Shown one piece after another: positions 57,810 through 64,000 of a stretch of DNA of 64,000 nt. The notes under the pieces are model-generated. The model was not told where the DNA came from, searched no databases, and saw only the letters and a list, made by a program, of their open reading frames with translations. The translations under genes were made by a program, and so were the position numbers. Source of the DNA: Macrostomum hystrix (taxonomy: Eukaryota; Platyhelminthes; Macrostomidae). Location: NCBI GenBank assembly GCA_950097015.1, contig CATNEN010000039.1:19337501-19401500 (forward strand). The letters run 5' to 3'. How positions within the stretch are numbered: the first letter of the stretch is position 1; every line of letters starts with the position of its first letter.

Positions 57810-60800
57810 TCTTCTTCTTCTTCTGAATCCACCGTCCCCAAAGCTGCTACAGGCAGCGAGGAGGAGGAGCGCTCAGAGGCGCCCCAGTCTGCGCAGGAGG
57901 GCGAGGACTTGTTCAGGGTGTAAATGCAGGGCCTCGTCCCAGTTGTCGTAGCGAACACGGGTACCGTCGCCGCGCGGGCACTCGAAGAGAATGTGCTATT
58001 CAGTATCGAGACTGACACAGTCGCGGCAGAGCGGGTCGTCAGTGAGGCCGAGACGATGGCGGGTGGAATTGGCCAGCATCGAGCATCCCGCCCTGAGCTG
58101 GTTGATGGCGACCGTCTCGGTGCGGCTGAGGTGTTTGGGGGTGGAGCGCCAGCACGGCCCCAGCACCTCGAGGTCAAGGGCGGCTCTCGCCCGGCGAAGG
58201 GCCGCCTTAGCAGCTTGGAAAGAGATGGGCCTGTCCTGCTGTCGTTCCAGACGGGCGCGATTAGCGTAGCGGTCGGCCAACTCATTTCCCGGGATGTCGC
58301 AGTGCGCCGGAACCCAAACAAACTCGCAGATGTGTTGAAAGGCGCTCAGCGTTGCCCAGCAAAGGCTGCCATCAGCCGAGCGCTGCTCGCAGGGGCCGTG
58401 CTCAAGGGCTGCCAGCGCCGCCAGCGAATCGCTATGGATGCGGATCGACGTCCCGTGGTCCGGCGTCAGCTGTCTGATGTAATCGAGGGCCGCCCGTATC
58501 GCGCATATCTCCGCCTGGAAGGAGCCAGCAACCCGGCCGGCCGGGGCGGCAATAATGGTACCCCACCTGCGGGTGTTGATAACGGCGGCGCCCCAGGCAT
58601 CCGAGGTGCCGTCCCTGACGGAGCCGTCGGTCCAGACGTCGATGTCCGTCGGTTGGAGATCGGCAAGGAAGTTCAGCGCCCGGTCGCGTCGGATGCTCGT
58701 CGGGAGATAGCGGGCGCACAAAGCGGTGAGCGCCAGATTGAAGTGGATCCGTGGATTGTCCATCAGGCAGTTGATCTCGGGGGTCGGCGGCGGGTATGGC
58801 TCGCGTGGAAGGGCCTCAAGATGGGCGGCCTCAGTGAGCTCAAGAGCCACGCGACGCCAGCAACCTCGGAACGGACGACGATAGTCATTTAGAAGCAGAG
58901 GATTGATGGTCGGTTCCTGGCGACGATTGGCACTTTCAAAAGCGCGAATGAGGAGCCTGCTGCGGGTGATGCGCTCTGCGGAGTCGTGGGCTGGGACGTC
59001 GTCTGGCAGGCGGAGGACGCGTTCGCGGAGGAGTGCGGCGCGCTCAAGGATCACGTGTCCAAAAGGCGATAGGTTCGCTGCGGCTAGGAGGTTCGTAGAG
59101 CGAGTGAGCTGCGGGCATCCGGTGATGATGCGCGCACAGGCGTTCTGCTGCTGCTCTATCAACAATTTGGTACTCGGCGCGGCGCTCGCTCCCCAGATGC
59201 CGCAGCCATGGTCGGCGACGGCACGGATGGTCGCCAGGTAGGCAGTGCGTAGGACATTCTGGGAGGCACCGGCCTTCCTGCTCGCGAGGCTAGCCAGGGC
59301 TCGGCGGCGTTGGCTCATGCGCTTACGGACATCAGCAGCGTGGGCCGTGAAGTTGAGTTGGCCGTCAAGAACCAAGCCAAGGAACCTGGGATTCGGGTCG
59401 AAGTTGAGAGGCTCATTGCCGAGCTGGAGCGGGACCCGGACCTTCCCATTGACCTCATTCGGAGCAAGGGTGAACGTGCAGTAGCAGCACTTGTTGGTAC
59501 TTAATTCGATCTTCCAGCGGGAGCACCAGCTGGTCACAGCATCCAGAGCTGGTTGGAGAACCTCGGCACACTTGAGCAGGGATGGTTGTGTGGCCAGGAG
59601 CGCCGAATCGTCCGCGTACAGGCTTATTCCGCAGTTGGGAGATGCCTCGGTAACGTCTGTGGCAAGATCGCTGACGAAGATGTTCCAGAGGGTCGGGGCC
59701 AGCACCGACCCTTGTGGCAGATCCTCCCGAAAAGTGCGTTGGCTGCTCATTGTGCCGTTCCAGCACACCGTAGCTCTGCGATCTTCGAGGAAAGCGGCCG
59801 TCCAGCTGATTGTGTTAGCATCGATGCCGAGCCGGACCATCTTGTAGGTCAGGGCCTCTTTCCAGACAGATTCGTACGCGCTCTTGAAATCCTGGCAGCT
59901 GAGGATGCTCCGGAAGGCCGGGGAGCGCTCGAGGCCGTCAAAAATGTCTTGGCAGACACGCGCCAGTTGTTCCTCCGTGCTACGTCCGCGGCGGAACCCA
60001 GCTTGGGCCGGCGAGAGCAGGCCCTTAGATTCAAGTTCATGTTGCAGGCGTTGTAACACCATACGCTCCGCACACTTAGCAACGCAGCTCGTGAGGGCCA
60101 CTGGCCTGAAGGAGGCCACAAGCTTCGGGTCCTTCCCCTTTTTTGCGATCGGGATGATGGTTGCCAGCCGCCAGCTGCGCGGACATTGCTTGTTAGTCCA
60201 GGTAGCATTGATTAGGTCGAGTAAACGTTGGTCGAACCGGGTGCTGAGCCGCTTGAGCATCTCATTGTGGATGCCGTCAGGACCTGGGCTCTTGCCTGAT
60301 TTTAGGCGACGGATGGCAGCGTGGAGTTCAGCCATGGAGAAGAGGACAGCAGTGGTTACCGGGTTCTTGCGGGCCATCTTAGCGACATCCCGGACGGGAG
60401 CGTCCGTCTTGCGGCGGCGCACTCTGGCGACGGAGGCATAGTGCTGGCAAAAGGTGTCCGCTTTTTCTTTGTCGGTACGGGCTGGGCGAAGGTCCGACCC
60501 ATCCGGCGCAGTGCGGGCGATGTCCACCTTGCCGCGCTGTGGTGCCCTGTCGCCTCGCGTGGCGCGGAGAAATTGGAAGAGGTCGCTGCCGACGGTGAGG
60601 TGTTGTGCCCGGTCTTCGAGGTACTCGCGGCGTTCTTTGCGGATGGTGTTTCCCGCCTCGTGTCTGGCCCGGTTGTAGTCGGCTAAGCTCTGAGGATTTG
60701 GCATGGCTTCGGCTTCTTTCCGCTTCTGGTTGCAGTTGTCTCGGGCTTTTTCGCAGTTGGAGTTCCAGAAAGGTGGCCTGTGGTTCGAAGGACTGCCGCG

Positions 60801-62227
60801 GGGTATCGCGAGGGCCGCTGCTTCAAGGATGTCACTGCAAAACGCGGCGTGTCGCTGCTCGATGCTGCCCCAGGCTTGCGGGCCCTGGAGTTCATCGAGG
60901 TGCTGCTGGAAGGCGGTCCATTGGGCTTTGCGAAAGCTCCAGCGGGTACGGCGGCGGGTGTCACGGCATTGGCGTAACCGTGTCAGCGGGAACGTGATTG
61001 GCAGGTGGTCGCTGCCCATATCACGCTCCGTCCTCCAGCCGTTGGCGATGTTCGCTGCCAGGCGCTCACTGGCGAGCGTCAGGTCCGGGGAGCTGCGGGA
61101 GCCGCTGCTTGGGCTGCTGCGGGTGTGTGCGGCACCATTGCAAATTTGGAGATGGTTAGCAGAGCACCAGTGTTCGATCGAGTGGCCCCTCTCGTCCTCA
61201 TCGACCCAGCCGTCCCAGCTGCCATGGCCGTTGAAGTCCCCTCCGATCACCGTGGTGTCATTCGTTGGGAGGAGTGCGAGGTTCGGTGTCCAATTGTCGT
61301 GGCGCTGGGCACTCGCAGGCGGCGCGTAAACGTTGACAATTTGGACTGGCGCGCGGCCTTCGGGGTGGATGGTGATAGCAGCAGCGTCCAGTTTGTCCTG
61401 GTCTTGTGGGATAGACGGAAGGTTGCTGTACCGAACGTCAAGGCGCACCAGGGTGATGACTCCGCCCCTGCCGGTCGTCTTTTTTTGTTTCTTGGTGTTA
61501 ACGGCCGGGGGCGACGCCGTCCTATTGCGCCCCAACGCATCACTGGGCTTGGCCCCGTCTGGCGGTTGAATTTGCGCCTGTGGGAGCGGGTTGTCCCGCT
61601 CGGACCAAGCGGTGCGGCGGGAGCGACAGCCTCGGCACCAGTTGCTACGGTCGTCTGGGAACCGGAGGCGACACGTAGGTCTGGCCACAAGCCTTCCAGC
61701 AACGCGCATCGACGGTCCACCGGTATCGTCGGAGGTGCCCGGCTGGTCGTCAGCCGCGCGTGGTTGAGCACCATCCAGACGCGGCTGGGCATCCTGGTTA
61801 ACACTTTCAGCGTCGTTGAGGTACGGGATCCCGTCGACCCGAGCGGCGACGCAGTAGTTCGCGGGAGGGGTGAAATCCTCGTCCTTGACCAGCTTTGTCT
61901 CCTGGATCAGGGCGACGGCCGGGCGGTGTGTCGCGAGCCAATGACTCAGTTCCGTCATGCGGGCCTTCAGTCCGTTAGAATTGAACTGAAGAGCGCGGAG
62001 CTCTTGAGTCGGCTCTGCTTGAGACCTCCGGTCGCGCCCTCTGCGCTTGCGTGCTGACCGACGGGTCCTTGGACGCTTGGCGCTGGGGTTGGCGTTGGCG
62101 TTGCCTCCACGAAGACGCAGCACTTGTAGCAGTTCACTATCGATGTCGGAGTCTGCGCAGACTCGGTGGTTGGGGAGACCGTTAGTCCTCTCCAGGGGCA
62201 CGTCGTGGACGTCGTCTCCTAGCCCCC
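57810..62227 (-). mobile_element. I-group LINE retrotransposon, 5'-truncated, with target duplication
   Basis: Minus-strand element whose 3' end is a short GAA repeat (57811-57826). The 12-bp sequence GACCGAGCTGCT occurs at 57798-57809 and 62228-62239, directly at both edges. The element lacks ORF1 and starts about 80 codons before the endonuclease. APE endonuclease, RT and RNase H in that order place it in the I group of non-LTR elements. Confidence 0.85.
57873..62227 (-). CDS. LINE ORF2: APE endonuclease, reverse transcriptase, RNase H
   Basis: Open from the element edge to TAG at about 57997, then a further 40 codons in the same frame to TGA (57873-57875). Endonuclease: QFNSNG, IQETK, GDFNGHGSWDGW, SPDLTLAS, GSDHLPI. 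A 120-residue, Arg/Pro/Ser-rich insert follows YCVAARVDG and precedes GRGGVITL. RT: GKSPGPDGIHNEML, FRPVALTSC, QAGFRRGRSTEEQL, DFKSAYESV, LPQGSVLAPTLWN and the YADD catalytic box. RNase H: DVWTDGSV, AEICAIRAAL, RIHSDSLAAL, NELADRYAN. C-terminus: CRDC..., stop, then HILFECP, so the TAG splits the usual C-terminal zinc-finger-like motif. Upstream the frame continues into the host exon (ATG 62312), giving a 1,438-codon host-LINE fusion. Confidence 0.88.
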
Positions 62228-62639
62228 GACCGAGCTGCTGCTGCTGCTGCTGCTGCATGAATTCAGTCAGTCTCGCCGAGAGAGGATCAACATACGAATT
62301 CATATCTCTCATGAGAGCTTCGACAGCGACATGTGTCTCTTAGCATCTCCTAGCAGACAGAGTCGCCAAATACATGGCCTGAAGAGTATTGTGTGCTGAT
62401 CAGGCACACCAAACTGCCACTTCTAGACAATGGGGAACAATTGCCTAAGATTTATAACAGTTACGTGACACTTACTGCAGTTGCTACTTCTTCCTTGAGT
62501 AGATCGTAGTCTTCTGGATCCTTGTAATCCGGCAGTTCTTCTCTTTGTTCCGGTCGACCGTGAAGTTTCGGGTCTGTTGCTTCTTGAGTCTTTATAGTCT
62601 TTTTGTCTGCTTTGACTTCCTGGCAGGTAGAATTTTTCT

Positions 62640-63028
62640 GTTGGCCAATAAAGGACGAGAGCGAATCAGATTACGTGTCGGCTTCCTAGAGCTCGGAGTT
62701 CAAAATAGAAACGTCCGCCCTTGTGAACAATTGAAATCTCTCTTGTGTCTCTCTAATAGGTCCTCATGAAGGGCGTCTTCTTCATTACCCCCGAAAGATA
62801 ACGGATAACTCAAATCAATCAATCAATAATCCTCTAGGAATGTATCCTAGGATTAAGGAGGCCTTTCTCAAATGTATCGACGATATGTAACCTACGCTTA
62901 CCACATGTCTTTCCCTCAGAGATGAGTCCTCTTCTTCGTAAAGCTGTTTTGAAGTCCGGTGGACCGCTCCGAGTCTGAATTTTCAGATCGGATTTACGCA
63001 TGTACTCGTATTTATAGCAATTTATAGC
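62640..63028. other. Intron of the LINE-interrupted gene apart from exon 62974-62902
   Basis: No other feature seen; the small exon at 62974-62902 (minus) is included in the host gene. Confidence 0.4.
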
Positions 63029-63312
63029 AAAAGACGTCGGACTCACGACTTGAAGGTCGGGGGTTCGATTCCCGACTCCACTGGAAAAATTTGCGTCCTT
63101 TAGCAAGACACTTAACTCTGTAATTGCTTCAGTTCACCCAGCTGTTAAATGGGTACCAGCATCAGCTGGGATAATTGAAGGTGGGTGTGGCGTCCCCCCA
63201 GTCCGTGGACTGAACAGCTGTACGCAGCCTTCAGATGCGCCGCGCATTAGCTGCGGCTGTGCTGTCGGCTGCACATCTGACCCAATTGGGGCAGGTGTAA
63301 TCAATTATTATT
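63029..63312 (+). mobile_element. SINE family B, best preserved copy
   Basis: tRNA-like head with GTCGGACTCACGACTTGAAG and a perfect B box GGTTCGATTCC (63062-63072), body TTAGCAAGACACTTAACTCT, CACCCAGCTGTTAAATGGGT, CAGTCCGTGGACTGAACAGC, and an end CCCAATTGGGGCAGGTGTAA followed by ATTATTATT. Confidence 0.9.
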
Positions 63313-64000
63313 ACCGTTCTTAGTTTTTTTTCACGCTCAAAGTATCGAAGTATACACGCTCAGAATATTTAGATTATATCACCATATAAATAATTATCTG
63401 AACAATAGTATTCGATTGTTTAAACCGAATATTTAGCTTGCTACACTACTAACATTTAAATGCGGGTAGCATTACAAGCATGTTGGGTTCTGGACAGTAG
63501 ATCAAAAAATTACTAAAACGTGTTTTAAGGTAGAATGAGTTATTTTTTTGGGAACGTCGTCCTACTCGGCGTCCTTTTGGGGACTCAAATCGGACCATAT
63601 TGGAGCCGGCCGACGCATCGTCCCTTCGCGGACTGAGCTCGGTCGGACTGTAGGATGTACACGATTTTTCATCTTTTAAATGCATATATTGCTGAAAACA
63701 AGGCCTCTTGAGACGTTTTCAACAGCAACTTGAGTTTTTTCTGCGCCGACGCGAACTAAGATCGGACGGCCCGTGGGGTACGAAAATACGTCTTTTCGAC
63801 AACGAATTTTACACCGGGTTGTTTAATCAGTTAACATTTATCATAGAGTTATTTAGGACTAAAGATCTATAAAAAACGATGCTACTTTATTAATTTTACA
63901 TGTCAAAGTACATACAATAGGACACTGGGACAAATCTTTGTATGTAGAGATGAAAAAGAAGCATTGAAAATTTATCCAATCAATCCTTGTGGGCATGGTT
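63313..64000. other. No gene recognised
   Basis: A GC-richer block at 63540-63660 (GTCGTCCTACTCGGCGTCCT) and its local echoes may be repeat-derived. Nothing supported as coding to the window end. Confidence 0.4.

Larger units (their letters stand above)
57357..62974 (-). pseudogene. Unidentified host gene with an exon split by a LINE
   Basis: Four phase-consistent minus-strand exons: 62974-62902, 62637-62476, a split exon (62336-62228 plus 57797-57700) and 57554-57357. Removing the LINE with one copy of its target duplication rejoins the third exon as 207 bp, exactly 69 codons, with the polyQ run (CAG repeats at 62240-62260) reading straight on. The last exon has DCLRGCRGSSVHDTCKRML-type Cys residues and ends in TAA, or splices at AG|GTAAGA (57361). 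Acidic stretches (QLYEEEDSSL, DYKDPEDYDLL) and no signal peptide seen; the first exon is missing. Family not recognised. The LINE should abolish normal protein from this allele. Confidence 0.6.

Noticed and set aside
57924-62057. Long plus-strand frames opposite the LINE
   Set aside because: They mirror the GC-rich minus-strand ORF2 and show no protein motifs.
62834-63106. 90-codon minus-strand protein containing GVGNRTPDLQVVSPTSFA
   Set aside because: This peptide is the antisense reading of the SINE tRNA-like head, a common false gene; only the 62974-62902 part fits an exon, in another frame.

Overview
This is animal nuclear DNA: genes with short GT-AG introns, a metazoan ionotropic glutamate receptor, EGF/AMOP/VWD adhesion modules and lectin-like domains, set in a landscape dense with transposons. 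The combination (many F5/8-type and PAN lectin genes, Penelope-like element, P/THAP elements, IS630-Tc1 elements, Helitrons, tRNA-derived SINEs) would fit a spiralian such as a flatworm, but the species is an inference and not proven by anything I can read here. Coding exons are GC-richer than the AT-rich intergenic DNA.

Layout. 1-9.3 kb is repeat territory: the 3' part of a Helitron helicase (1-1752), a Penelope-like 3' fragment with GIY-YIG and a hammerhead-like motif (3.2-3.66 kb), two Helitron 3' ends sharing a hairpin plus CTAG (5344 and 8134), and five minisatellites, the largest a 21-bp array at 8.2-9.3 kb. 9.5-24.8 kb holds two cell-surface/secreted genes on the + strand: a fucolectin-type F5/8 plus PAN gene, and a large type I membrane protein with NIDO, AMOP, VWD and many EGF domains and what look like alternative cytoplasmic tails. 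26.2-29.2 kb is a complete AMPA/kainate-type glutamate receptor on the - strand with Arg hard-coded at the Q/R site. 30-43 kb is a transposon graveyard with one intact single-exon lectin-like gene (32.6-33.6 kb): half-transposases, a P/THAP element with terminal repeats and target duplication, a hAT MITE carrying an 18-bp array. 43.4-51.4 kb contains two almost identical 2.8-kb copies of a type I membrane protein gene that differ mainly in one 73-bp coding patch, separated by a P-element fragment and MITEs. 51.6-54.9 kb has a deleted and an intact IS630/Tc1-type transposon. 55-63 kb holds two small cysteine-rich secreted-protein genes and a host gene whose exon is split by an I-group LINE (57.8-62.2 kb) with a 12-bp target duplication.

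How it fits together: the host genes are mostly secreted or membrane proteins (lectin-like, adhesion, receptor, cysteine-rich), i.e. cell-surface and neural functions, with no operon logic. Nearly all intergenic DNA is transposon-derived. Recurring short signals (CCATAGAC near the ends of several unrelated DNA transposons; a GGCCGAGGCGAAGCC palindrome core) are not explained by the coding content and are the most unusual sequence-level patterns.
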